A stretch of DNA of 64,000 bases. Source: Stomoxys calcitrans. Lineage: Eukaryota > Arthropoda > Insecta > Diptera > Muscidae. Positions 1 through 10,949 of the stretch are shown piece after piece. Within the stretch, counting starts at the first letter, position 1. Every line of letters begins with the position of its first letter. The notes under the pieces were generated by a model. That model worked only from the letters and a program-made list of their open reading frames with translations. It did no database searches and was not told the DNA's origin. The stretch spans positions 155,622,578-155,686,577 of the forward strand of contig NC_081556.1 in the NCBI RefSeq assembly GCF_963082655.1. The letters run 5' to 3'. Made by a program: the position numbers and the translations under genes.

Positions 1-3000
1 AATTTGTCAAATGGGTTTTACGTGGACTACAGGCACCCAGTTTTGGACTGCCTGGAGGCGATTGGGTTTCCAATTTGAGCATTTCGATGCGTTTATTAAC
101 GGCCGCAGTCAATTCCTGATCGGATAGATCAGAGGATCTGGATTTCGATTGGGCCTGTTGTTGTTGTTTTTGTAAGTCGATTTCACAGTTTTTAATCATC
201 TCCACGCGTTTGTTGGCCAAGGGGTTAACACGACGTGGGCTGGCCACTGGAGTTTCACGTGGAATACTAAAAGTGGGAATACACGAAACAAAAAAGCTTA
301 TGCCAGTTGTAGAATGTTTTAAAGAGCACTAGATATCTACCTTTGCACACTATTCCTCATTGAGGCAAGTATGGATTCTGCTTCCATTATAAGTTGTTTA
401 TATTTAACATCTGCTTCAAAATCAGCCTTCAACAAGGCCTTCTCGCTTTCGGCAATGGTCATGAAACGATTCTCCCTTACATGCGTAAATACCAAGGAAC
501 TCGAACGGTGGGACAATTGATGTGGTGTTGTGTGGCTATATCTGAATTAATAATAAGCAAAAATCAACAATTCTTCAACAGATTACATCCAACTTACCTT
601 TGCCTATCATGGCTTCTTGTATTTTTTCGCAAACACACTGGAGTGCCCCCCACACTTCGAGTTTCCCTGGGTTTTCGCATTGGTGAGCGACAATTTTCCT
701 TGCCCTCTGAACTCTTCTTGCGTGTCTTGTGGAATCGTTTACGTCTACGTTGAGCATTTCCAGCAGCTGCATTCAACAGCGTTTGCTCTCCCGAAGCCTT
801 TGAACTCCTTGTACTACGCCTTGACCTGAACGAAGAGGCCTTGCGTTGAGGCATTACTGGACTGCCATTAATGTAGTAGCATTTGCCTAAATTTACTTGG
901 TCTCGACGATCATGGATTTCCTGCATTGAGGAGGTGTCAATGAAATCAATATCCAGCAGATCATCGGTATCGCATTCATCCCCAGCATCTTGACCAGTGT
1001 CCAAGTCGGTGGGACAATCAGTGGGATCAGAGTCACTGCTGCAGGGGCAAAGCAAAACAAAGTAAGTAAAATTTAATCATTATGAGATGAACATTTTAAA
1101 TATCTATAAAAACTGTAAACACTTGAAATTAGCTTTGCCTTCATTTTCCCGACGTTTTCGTTTTTCTTTTTAGAAAATATGTTTCCTTAGGTGATTTCAA
1201 AAACAAAAGCTTTAGAATGTCTTGTCACCATTATTGTCTTGTGCACATACACTCTCACCCCCCAACCCACTTAGAAACATTCTCCATCCACCTCTTTCAT
1301 TCTCACACTCACCTCAAAATGTCAGTCTCTTTCTCGTAGATGTAGCTCTCGTCAAATTTACCCATCATTTCGTTGAGTGTGGTATCATCGTCGCTGACAA
1401 CAGCCAAAGGAGCCTCTAGCTGTTTCTTTTGTGGACTTGCACTCGCACTGGCAACAGGTTCCACAGGATGTTGAGTGTGAGTGTAGTGGTGTTGCTGCTG
1501 TTGCAATTGCAACGAGCGTTTGCGTCTTACCGTATTCGGTGTATAGGGACGTTGTGCATTTTCCACTTCAGTCAAAGAGGATGAGGAGCCCGAAGAAACA
1601 CAGGCCATGCTGCTGCTGCTTCTAAGCGGTTAGCGACAGGTAGATGGTGCGGAAAAAAGAACGTTTTGATTTAATTACTTTAATTGCTCTCTTGGTGACG
1701 CATGCTAAGTCATGCACACTTACTTGTTGTTGTTGTTGTTGTGGTTACAATTATTGTTACCGGTGCCGGTGCTGCTGCTGATGTTAATGCTACTGCCACT
1801 GGTGGTGGCTTGCATGCTCCACGAGGCCCCTCCACTGCTGCCAGAGGCATAATTCCTACTTGACTTGACAATAGCAGTAGGCAACGATATGCGCTGGAAG
1901 TCCTGCTCCAGATGTATGGTCGATAAGGCCGATGTGGAGTGTGATGAAGTGGATGACATCGTCATGCAAGAGATTTGTGATGTATTCATGAGTGCTGAAG
2001 AAGATTCATGCAAATGGGCCCCAGCATTGTTCATTGTTGAGCTGGACGATGAGGTTTCGGTGGTGGAGTACCATGGGTTCGTGCGAATGCGGCTTCTTTG
2101 GCGAGGCGATGGTGCTGTATACAAAACAAGCATAAATATACACAATTAAGATAATTTTCTTATTAACCCCTTTAAAATCTGTTTTTTCGATAGAACAGGT
2201 AACGGTAGATTTTTACTTGATGTTAGTTGATAGTGCTTATATATAAACAAAATGAAAAAAGAGCCATTGAGACAATATATAAAAGATAAAATAAAATAAT
2301 TTTTGTTTGTTTATCTTTCAAGACGCGCTCAACGATCGGGGATTGCAAAAGGAAAGTTAAAGATAGCAACACACACCAACCACTATGGGACGCGTTTCGT
2401 CTTTGGTTAGAAGAGCCGTGAGTTGGTGTGTTGTATTTGAATCGAATTAATTGAGAAAACGCATTTATGATACAATTACCACATTAATCACGCTAGACAA
2501 CCCTGTCTGTAAGCTGTACTTTTTCCCAATGCTTGTGTTTTTGAAGTGAAATGATATGAAATTAAATAAAATGAATTGAAATGGAATGAAATGGAATGAA
2601 ATGAAGTGGAATGGAATGGAATGAAATGAAGTGGAATGAAATAGAATGAAATGAAATGGAATGAAATGGAATCAAATGGAATGAAATGAAATGAAGTGGA
2701 ATGAAATGAAATGAAATGAAATGAAGTGGAATGAAATGGAATGAAATGAAATGAAGTGGAATGAAGTGGAATGAAATGGAATGAAATGGAATGAATTGAA
2801 ATGAAATAAAATAAAATAAAAACATTAATTAAAATAAAATAAAATAAAATAAAATAAAATAAAATAAAATAAAATAAAATAAAATGAAATAAAATAAAAT
2901 AAAATAAAATAAAATAAAATAAAATGAAATAAAATGAAATAAAATAAAATAAAATAAAATAAAATAAAATAAAATAAAATAAAATAAAATAAAATAAAAT

Positions 3001-5095
3001 AAAATAAAATAAAATCAAATAAAACAAAAAAAAAATAAAATGAAATGACATAAAATGACAAAAAATGAAATGAAATGAAAGGAATGAAAGGAAATGAAAT
3101 AAAAGAAAATAAAACAATGAACAAAAAAAAAAAACAAAAATAAAATTAAGTTAAATATTATTATATCATAGAAAATAAATGTAACAAGGAGAGACAAAAA
3201 TACAATATTATTGTATTACAAACAAAATCCTAGATTAAAGAAGCAATTTAAACTAAGTGAAATTTCTATAACAAATTTGGCCGTTGTCAACACAAGTTGG
3301 ATTGCAATCCATAATTGACCCAATAATAAACTTATATTATCGCATTCTAAGAAATCAGTCAAATGCTGTTCATTAAATATAAATTAAATTTAGGTGTTTT
3401 GTTTTCATTTAGTTTGTGCCCCAAATTAATCACACAATGTACTCACATTCAAATCCTTTCAAGGTGGGTATAACAATGGTATTTCTTATGGGCAGTGGAC
3501 TATGGCTACCCATATTTGGACCATTTTGTAGCTGATATTGAGTGCCGAGTGACTTTTCATAGGAATCCATAGACGATGGATGGTGTTTAACGAGACCACT
3601 CTCATTCTCCTCCAAATTGCGATGAGCAAAAGATGTTTTGGGCTATAATGAACAATTAGAAAGCGTCTTTAATAGAACAATCTGTCCAAAAGTTTCAGGT
3701 TTTATTTACCAAAGGATCAATTGGAGACATTTCCTCTATTTTGTTTAGGCCAAATTTATAGCGCTGAGCCTCAATGGCCAATGAGTTGACACTCTTCGGA
3801 AAATAATGCGTGCCTGTCCTCATATTGACATAATATTCCGGAGGTGTGTAGCCAGCGCCTGGCGAAGTGCCATCGGTGGAGTAACCCGTAGAGTAAGCAC
3901 TTTCTGGAGATGACAAACTAACCATGGGAGCACCTAAGCTAGCCTGTGGTCCATTGCGCATTTTCGTACGGTTACCATTACGAGTCTGCACATTTTGCAC
4001 GGTGAAGTTGGAGCCATGCCGCGGTATGCATTCCTCACTGCCTGTGCGGAAACTAATAACGGTGGGATTTGGAATTTTCGAAGGCAATAAGCGGCCATAG
4101 CGAGTGGATGCATCATCCTGCGTCTGCTTTTCGTCCGAAAAAGCCGGAATTCTCTGGGCTACCTGGGGAAATTGTTCCGATTTAGGCCTTTCAATGTCAT
4201 TTAAAATATCCTGCAGTAATTTCTCGGGATGTCGTATCAAGGTGCCTATCTCCTCATAATGCACAACATTGGGATCATCTTCGAAGTTTTTCACCTCATC
4301 CGGTGGACTATATGAGGCTCTCCTTTCCACATTTCCATTGGTCATGTCAGTGAGCGCGGAAGCATTTATTGAACTCGGATTTTGGTTGTTATTGGAGTGC
4401 ATTGAGGGTTCCTTGGAACCTGTCGACCAAGACAACGAAGAAAATGATGATGTGGAGCAGTTAAGCTGATGTTGTTGTGACTGCTGTTGCTGTTGCGTCT
4501 GCTGATGGCCCTGCTGATGCTGATATTGCCGCTCTTCACAGGAATTTTCCCTGGTATTGGGGGCAGTGTGGTGGCTTCGCAAATACTGCTGGCTATGATG
4601 CTGGGGTGCATAAAGAAAATTATCCGATTTCGGAGACATAACATTTTCCCTGTCTGGTGATTGCCAGCCATAACGACTCTGAGTCTTTGAAGAAAAAAAT
4701 ACACAGCAAATTAGGTCATACCATGCCGCTGCTTGGCATCGCCCACAGCCAATACTTACATGATTCTGAATGGGTGACACCTCCCTCCTTCTCACGGGAC
4801 TGGAGAGGACACTGCTACAACCTGTGTGATTCGCACTGGATGAGGTTTGGGAATCGGAATTTCTTTTATATGGCGATGAGCAGCCATTCGAAGAGCCATT
4901 GCTATTCCCCTGATGGTGATGGTATATCGTAAATCCCGAAGCAGCATGTTTATGTTTATGCTGTTGGTCGCTGACCAACGTTGTTGTTGTCGTCGTCGTC
5001 TGTTCCAAGGATGTCGCATTTTTATTCTTATTACCCTTTTTACGAGACCTCACAATGTGATTCTCCATCCAGGAGCGCAATTTGGAGCCAAACAT
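1..5095 (-). CDS. Large Ser/Gln-rich multi-exon protein, 3' end beyond window, family not recognised
   Basis: Eight exons join in frame on the minus strand: 5095-4760, 4684-3710, 3642-3447, 2114-1724, 1621-1313, 1038-598, 541-341 and 266 to the window edge. Every junction has GT/AG ends, mostly GTAAGT or GTGAGT donors, and compatible phases, giving about 1,038 residues with no stop. The start at 5095 is the first ATG of an open frame, in the context TCAAAATG. The protein is low-complexity: a basic N-terminus (RSRKKGNK near residue 18), a Thr run at 33-39, a Gln-rich tract at about 165-185, and Ser/Asn-rich stretches in exon 4. Islands that look conserved are YSTGYSTDGTSP and YYVNMRTGTHYFPKS in exon 2, and YIYEKETDIL at the exon 5 end. 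Exon 7 and exon 8 are helical and charged, probably coiled coil. No enzyme domain or membrane segment is visible. A cytoskeletal or signalling scaffold is a guess (a Guk-holder/NHS-type protein was considered but not shown). Confidence 0.8.
1036..1044 (-). other. Tandem (NAGNAG) splice acceptor before exon 6
   Basis: The minus strand reads CCCCTGCAGCAGTGAC. The proximal AG starts the exon at 1038 and the distal AG at 1035. Exon 5 ends with two bases of a codon (AG), so the choices give Ser-Ser-Asp-Ser or Ser-Asp-Ser after YEKETDIL. Both keep the frame and differ by one serine. Confidence 0.6.
2527..3120. repeat. Pentanucleotide satellite in intron 3 of the Ser/Gln-rich gene
   Basis: The plus strand is about 590 bp of 5 nt units. 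From 2540 to about 2815 the units are AAATG/GAATG, including higher-order blocks such as GAAGTGGAATG. From about 2825 to 3020 they are almost pure AAATA, with a few AAATG interruptions, then a mixed tail. It lies inside the 1.3 kb intron 2115-3446, between two well supported exons. On the minus strand it is open in all frames because no pentamer phase gives a stop, so a roughly 200-codon Phe/Ile/Leu frame there is an artefact. Confidence 0.95.
4685..4759 (-). other. 75 nt in-frame, stop-free intron of the Ser/Gln-rich gene
   Basis: The donor reads CAT|GTAAGTATT and the acceptor is a pyrimidine-rich TTTTTTTCTTCAAAG|AC. The intron is 25 codons long, begins at phase 0 and has no stop, so exons 1 and 2 also read as one continuous 466-codon frame. 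The retained translation is cysteine- and aromatic-rich (contains CVFFSSK), unlike the Ser/Gln/His-rich exons on both sides. That contrast, with the near-consensus splice sites, argues for a true intron. Retention would still give an in-frame protein. Confidence 0.75.
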
Positions 5096-5840
5096 TTTGA
5101 GCGTATTTGTGTGTTTGTGTGCGTATCGCTACCTGTGTGTGTGTGTGTGTGACACAAGGTGCAAATGGGCTTTAAATGCTTAGCGGCAAAAATACTATTT
5201 TGAGCTGTTTTCCAGTTAAGTGGATTTAAGTTTATGATATTTTAAATATTGATGACCTCCCATAGTCAACATTGGACGGATATCTTTGGTTATTCCTTTT
5301 AAGAACTATAAAGAAGAGAGAGAAAAAGGAATGGCATTAAAAAGAGATGAGAAAGAACAAGGCATTAACAAGGAGAAGCTTCCTTGGCAACACCTCATTA
5401 AATTTTAAATATTTCATTAATATTTTAGTACAAAGTTAATTCGAACAAATAGATTTTGCCATTGAGTGTGCACAGAGGCTTTCTGTGGCAGTGAGTGGCC
5501 GTGAGAGACCTACAGCACTACCAAATTTATCGGCAACAGCATGCTGTTCAAAGAACTGTAAAGACCACTCAAATCTTAACGGCAAATTGGTAATAGTATC
5601 CAGGGTTCTTATTACAATTTAAAATAGGTGCGAAAACGTTCTGTCTTGTGGATTGCAAATGCAAATTTTGCCCGTGAACATTCCACTAAGGAACAGGGGA
5701 TTATTTTGAAGAAAACAAATCTTTCAAAACAGGGGTATCGTTTTATGTGGAATCTATATCAGCGAGTTGAAAGTTGTATCCAAATATGTACTGAAAAATC
5801 AATAAGAAGAAGGCATAAAAATGCTGAATATTAGTAGTTA
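5096..5840. other. 5' flank of the Ser/Gln-rich gene, with GT microsatellite
   Basis: Mostly unique sequence upstream of the ATG at 5095. A (TG)n run at about 5134-5152 reads on the minus strand as (CA)n ending in CACAG, and could be a 5' UTR splice acceptor 35 nt before the start codon. A reversed 3' fragment of the family S SINE lies at about 5656-5702 (GAACATTCCACTAAGGAACA). No promoter is recognisable. Confidence 0.35.
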
Positions 5841-6180
5841 ATTTTGCTGCTATCATAGCAGTAGTTCTGCAATTTCAGATCAGCAGGCTGACTGCTGAAA
5901 CATAAAAAAAAGACAAACAAAAAAAAGCATAACATTTTTTCAGCAGATCTTGTACTTAAAACAGCAGATTTTGTTTGCTGATTTAGTTGATCGAAAAGTT
6001 TGCTAATATAGCAGCCCTATGTTTGCTGAAACAGGACTAATGTCTGCTGACAATGTTCCCATTTTCAGGAGACCAAAACTACTTTTTGGCAAACATTTTT
6101 GCTGTTTTGATTGACAAATTTGGTTGGGTAAATGCAAAGTTTTAGCCAAATTGAATAATTCAAAAGATTTTATTAAATAC
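5838..6180 (+). mobile_element. Family T element (CAGCA/TGCTG-rich), copy 1
   Basis: Starts near AATTTTGCTGCTATCATAGC and contains CAGCAGATTTTGTTTGCTGA, GCAGCCCTATGTTTGCTGAA and ATTTTTGCTGTTTTGATTGA. The same blocks recur in the same order at 9160-9275 and in reverse at 10098-10440, which defines a family. No coding frame is present, so it is probably a non-autonomous DNA element. Confidence 0.65.
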
Positions 6181-6224
6181 ATTCGCATTTATTATTAAAA
6201 AAATTAAGCTATATAAGTAATACA

Positions 6225-6291
6225 ATAATGTAATACTGCCTCAGCGCCACTAGGGTATTTTTGAGGCGAGCTGAAATAAATAAATAAATGG
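6225..6291 (+). mobile_element. 3' end of a (TAAA)n-tailed retroposon
   Basis: The block CTGCCTCAGCGCCACTAGGG leads into GAGCTGAAATAAATAAATAA. The A-rich tetranucleotide tail is what a 5'-truncated non-LTR retroposon leaves. The insertion splitting the LINE at 25.7 kb has a similar tail. Confidence 0.35.
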
Positions 6292-6327
6292 GAACCATTT
6301 AACATATATAAAACTCAAGTAATCAAA

Positions 6328-7712
6328 AAAACAAGTAAAAAGGCATTAAGTTCGGCCGGCCAAACTTTGGATACCCATCGGGTGTATATGTAAACCACCT
6401 TTCATTAAAATCCGGCGAAAATTGCATACTTTATGTCCCATAGCAGTTATATCGAAATTTGTTCCGATTCGGACCAAATACTAATTAGTACAAGTCATTG
6501 TTCAACTGTGTATAACAAAATATTGGTCTTTTTATATCTAAAAATAAACCGATCTGAACCATATACGACAAGGATGTCAAAAAGCCTATGATAAGTAACT
6601 GTGTCAAATTTCAGTGAAATCGGATTATAAATGCGCCTTTTATGGGGCCAGGACTTTAAATCGAGATATCGGTCTACATGGCAGCAATATCTAAATCTGG
6701 ACCAATTTAGGACAAGTTGCAGAAAAATGTCGAAGAGCCTAACACAAAGCACTTTCCCAAATTTCAGCGACATCGGCCAATAAATGCGCCTTTCATGGTC
6801 CAAAAACCTAAAACCGAGAGATCGATCTCTATGGCAGCTATATCCAAATCTTGAACGATCTGGGCCAAATTAAAGAAGGATATCGAAGGGACTAACACAA
6901 CTCACTGTCCCAAATTTCAGCAAAATCGGATAATAAATGTGGTTATTATGAGCCTAAGATCTTAAATCGGAGGATCGGTCTATATGGCAGCTATATCCAA
7001 ATCTGAACCGATCTGGGCGAAATTGACGAAGGATGTGGAAAGGCCTAACACAACTCACTGTCTCAAATTTCAGCAAAATCGGATAACAAATGTGGCTTTT
7101 ATGGGCCTAAGACCCTTAATCGGAGGATCGGTCTATATGCCAGATATAACCAAGTCTGGACAAATCTGGGCCAAATTGAAGAAGGATGTCGAAGGGCCTA
7201 CCACAACTCACTCTCCCAAATTTCAGCAAAATCGGATAATACAATAAATGTGGCTTTTATGGGCCTAAGACCCTTAATCGAAGGATCGGTCTACATGCCA
7301 GCTATATCCAAATCTGAACCGATTTGAGCCAAATTGGGGAAGAATGTCAGAGGGTTTAACAAAACTCACTGTCAGAAATTTCAGCAAAATCGGATAATAA
7401 ATGTGGCTTTTATTGGCCTAAGGCCCTAAATCGGCGGATCGGTCAATATGGGGGCTATATCAAGATATAGTCCGATATAGCCCATCTTCGAACTTAACCT
7501 GCTTATGGACAAAAATAAAGAATCTGTGCAAAGTTTCAGCTCCATATCTTTATTTTTAAAGGCTGTAGCGTGATTTCAACAGACAGACGGACAGGCGGAC
7601 GGACATGTCTAGATCGTTTTTGATTTTTACGCTGATCAAGAATATATATACTTTATAGGGTCAGAAATGGATATTTCGATGTGTTACAAACGAAATGACA
7701 AAATGAATAGAC
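6328..7712 (+). repeat. Family R repeat with about six tandem units of roughly 150 bp
   Basis: The left end reads AACAAGTAAAAAGGCATTAAGTTCGGCC. The right end has the CAGACGGACAGGCGGACGGAC block and ATATATATACTTTATAGGGT. In between, a unit of about 150 bp repeats: a GATCGGTCTATATGGCAGCT block, then ATCCAAATCTGAACCGATCT, then CAAATTTCAGCAAAATCGGA, at about 6605, 6758, 6911, 7064, 7217 and 7375. There is no ORF of its own. It is a very common family in this window (over ten copies, both strands). Confidence 0.85.
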
Positions 7713-7714
7713 CT

Positions 7715-9090
7715 TAACAATAACAATAATGATTTACTAAGTGAATTTCAGTATGGTTTTGGGAAGGGGCGTGGAACATAAGAAGCTGTTCTAAACGTGG
7801 TTAATAATGGTGTAAAAATTGGATGGTGGTTCTAATGGTTTAACTTAGTAGATCACAGCATCTTGATTCTAAAGCTTAAATATTATGGTTTGGCAGAGCC
7901 TGCATTAAGTTTGATGGGAAACTATTTAAGAAATCGTAGTCAATATGTAGCAATAGGTTCTTGCACAAGTAGCACTGATCAGGTGGAATATGGAGTTCCT
8001 TAAGGAAGCATTTTGGGTCCGCTTCTTTTTTCAATATACCTCAACGATATCCCGGATCTAGATCTGTCCGGAAGACTGTATATGTATGCGGATGACATAT
8101 ATCTCTTCTATCCATACAAAAGCAATGCCGTCTTAAAGGCATATATGGAGAAAGATGCGGCACAAACACCTGAGTTCATAAAGTTAAATTGTCTAGTTCT
8201 GAACGCTAATAAGACTACACTGGTAAGATTCCTACCTTATTGAATAAATGGTTCAATATTCAGTGTGTTTGTAGAAGCAATTTGTAGAACGCGAAAATTT
8301 CATTGAAAGTAATTCTGTGAAATATGTAGGAGTTTACCTTCAAAATAATCTATCTTGGTCTCTGCATATTCAAAATCTGAAGAAGAAATTATCGCCTGCT
8401 CTAAGGTTCCTCTATAAATTTAAGAATAAATTTAACAGTTTAACTAAGTTAACTTTGTATCAGTCTCTGGTACATAGTTACCTGAATTACTTACCTATTA
8501 TATATGGTATAGAAAAAATAATGAGCTTAGAACGCTGCAAAGGCTACAGAATAAGACGCTGAAGATGGTTTTCAACCTGCCTTTAACAGATTTCACAAAG
8601 ACATATCACAAAATATCCTTCCGGTTACAGATCTCTACAAAATACAATTGCTTTTGTACGTCTTAAAATATATTATTAAATTATAGGACCCCATACAATA
8701 ACTTTTGAAGCAAATCAAACCCAGTTCAACACCAGAAATAATGCGAGAACAGTAAGATGTCGCTTGTAAGATGTCGCTTGGAAACAACAAAGCACCAAAG
8801 CTATAGAATTGATTCGAAAACCTTGTCTATCAATGGCAACATAGCAATTGGGCGGAATTTACTCTAATCTGTGGAGGAATTCTCCTTAGGTATTGGCACA
8901 ACCTTGGCAAGTTTAAGTGAACCTGGAAAAATAGAGTTATCAATTATCCTATTAAATATTCTGGATAGATATGATGATATTAGAAATCTAACTCAAACAG
9001 GACTCTCGGTTATATTCCATCACATCCACATCCTTTCGTTAAATCTTAGTTCGAAATTATCTGTTCAATTTCATAAGCATTGTTAAGAAA
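7715..9090 (+). pseudogene. Degenerate non-LTR retrotransposon (reverse transcriptase region)
   Basis: Frames broken by stops and shifts read in order LLSEFQYGFGKGRGT, NLVDHSILILKLKYYGL, GSILGPLLFSIYLNDIPDL, the catalytic box YMYADD (8085-8096 encodes YADD), and VKYVGVYLQNNLSW. This is the standard RT block order of non-LTR elements; the clade may be CR1- or jockey-like. A stop precedes the GSILGPLL block at about 8000. The element is surrounded by families R and T and cannot make an enzyme. Confidence 0.85.
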
Positions 9091-9159
9091 ATATTAATAT
9101 TGTTCGGCAGTAATTCAGCATACCAAGAGCATTACTAGATTCATCAGGGCCATTAACAA

Positions 9160-9580
9160 TTTGCTGCTTTATTTTTGTACTTAAAACAGCAGATTTTGTT
9201 TGCTGATGTAGCTGACCGAAATGTTTGCTAATACAGCAGCCCTATGTTTGCTGAAACATAGTAATGTTTGTAATGCATGTATGCTGTCTGTCTCCAACAA
9301 CAAAGAAAAGAAAAGATAACCTTGTATGCAAAGTGATTTTGTGACCATTTTTCTCAAACATTTTTCTCATTTTCTTTCCAAAAATCTTCTCTTTCATTTA
9401 TGGATTCTAACAAACCCTTAATTTATATAATAAATTAAGCAGCTATCATTTTCAGTCAACAACAGACTTTTCAAGTGTCGGCCTGCTGTTCTGAAATAGC
9501 AACAAAATTAACTACTAAAAATCTGCAGACAGTGTTTGCTATTTTCAGCAAACTTTTTCTATGAGTATGTGAAATTGCAG
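9160..9580 (+). mobile_element. Family T fragments
   Basis: Two pieces. 9160-9275 repeats the central block of copy 1 (ACAGCAGATTTTGTTTGCTG and GCAGCCCTATGTTTGCTGAA). 9440-9565 carries the end-type block (GAAATAGCAACAAAATTAAC, TTTGCTATTTTCAGCAAACT). The sequence between them, and from 9580 to 9890, is AT-rich without recognisable content. Confidence 0.55.
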
Positions 9581-9890
9581 GAAATAAGAAAAAATTTTAC
9601 ACTTTATATCCTTAAAATTAAGAGATAAACTGTAATAAACAAGTTTTTAAAGTATTTGTGAAATTTTTAGGCTACAATACACTTTTTACCATTTGAATAC
9701 AGCAGAAAATTTTACAACATTTTTATATTTTTATTAACTTATTTCTCTGGGTGTATACATTAAAAAAACATTTTTGGCTTTAAAAAGTTCTTATATTGTA
9801 GAAAATCGGCAAAAGTTAAAAGAAGGATAAGATGAAATATACAATTTGTTGAAGTTTTTATGAAATTTTTAAGGCTATTTTTAGGCATGA

Positions 9891-10072
9891 AGACCACCGT
9901 CGCACAGAGGTCAGCATATCCGCCGTGAGGTATCCTGCAACGTCAAAACTTCTCTACCAAGTGTTGTCGCTAAGCGGCACGCCATTCCAACTCGGCATTA
10001 AAAAGGAAGCTTAAACTTTTATCGTATTGCACTCCCCTGTTCCTTAATGGAATGTTCATGGGAAATTTTGTG
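9891..10072 (+). mobile_element. Family S SINE, internally deleted
   Basis: Begins ACCACCGTCGCACAGAGGTCAG, a degraded tRNA-like A-box region, then jumps to the body (AAAACTTCTCTACC, AAGTGTTGTCGCTAAGCGGC) and the 3' end TTCCTTAATGGAATGTTCAT. The B box is missing, so this copy should not be transcribed by pol III. Confidence 0.7.
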
Positions 10073-10097
10073 TATTACAATATTTTAGAAAACAATG

Positions 10098-10440
10098 AAA
10101 AATGTTTGCTGTTTTGGCAAATAAAATGCTTCTGTCCAGGGATCCGGAGCGGGTAGCATTTTTCCGTTCCACTCCACGCTCCACTCCGGCAATATTTTAT
10201 TCATTCAATTTGGCTAAAATTTTGTATACACTCAAGCAAATTTGTCATTCAAAACAGCAAAAATGTTTGCTAAAAAGCAGTTTTGGTCTGCTGAAAATGG
10301 GAAAGCAGACATTACTGCTGTTTCAGCAAACGTAGGGCTGCTGTATTGGCAAACATTTCGGTCAGCTAAATCAGCAAACAATATCTGCTGTTTTAAGTAC
10401 AAGATCTGTTGAAAAAAATGTTATGCCTATTTCTATGTTT
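10098..10440 (-). mobile_element. Family T element, reverse copy
   Basis: Carries the reverse complement of copy 1: CAGCAAAAATGTTTGCTAAA, TTTCAGCAAACGTAGGGCTG and AAACAATATCTGCTGTTTTA. It directly follows the SINE at 9891-10072. Confidence 0.6.
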
Positions 10441-10730
10441 GCCTGTTATTGTTTTGATGTTTTTAGAATTCTTTTCGGAAATTTTGTTGGAAGGGATGAT
10501 TTTAGTTTGTGAAATATTACTGTAAATAAGCTACCTGCTTCATTAATTGGTATACATTTCGAAATGTGACCGAGCTCGCTTGCATTTTTTATTATTTCTC
10601 TACTAATGTGTACATAGCTTTTGTATCTAAATTTAAAGAAAAAAGATTATGGAAATTATGCATTCAGCGGTGATTATAAACATCCACTGAGGCACACATT
10701 AACGTTTGTATTTTTTTTCTAACCCTTCAC

Positions 10731-10870
10731 AATTTAGCAGCAGTCATTTTCAGCAGAAAATGACTGCTGCTAAATTGCAGAACTACTGCTGTAATAGCAG
10801 CAAAATTAACGACTAATATTCAACAGACGGTTTTTGCTATTTTCAGCAAACTTTTTTCTATGAGTGTAAC
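10731..10870. mobile_element. Family T end with a perfect 21 bp hairpin
   Basis: Bases 10731-10751 and 10756-10776 are exact reverse complements (arm AATTTAGCAGCAGTCATTTTC) around the loop AGCA. The sequence then continues into GCAGAACTACTGCTGTAATA, the end block of family T. Confidence 0.7.
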
Positions 10871-10949
10871 AATTTTTCATATAACCTCCAACATCCATGC
10901 CTTCTCTATTGCTCCCATATTAACGTATCGTCTGACTTTACTTCTTAAA

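Noticed and set aside
2488..3197. Open frames of 60-209 codons rich in Phe, Ile and Leu on the minus strand
   Set aside because: They are translations of the AAATA/AAATG pentamer array inside an intron; every frame is open because the repeat contains no stop on that strand.
3695..5095. A single uninterrupted 466-codon exon
   Set aside because: Strong splice sites at 4760/4759 and 4685/4684, and the odd composition of the 25 codons between, support a 75 nt intron; the frame also runs past a GTAAATA donor at 3709 before its stop.
6600..7460. CRISPR-like or minisatellite array
   Set aside because: The 150 bp units are diverged, contain no constant short repeat with unique spacers, and recur as a dispersed family.
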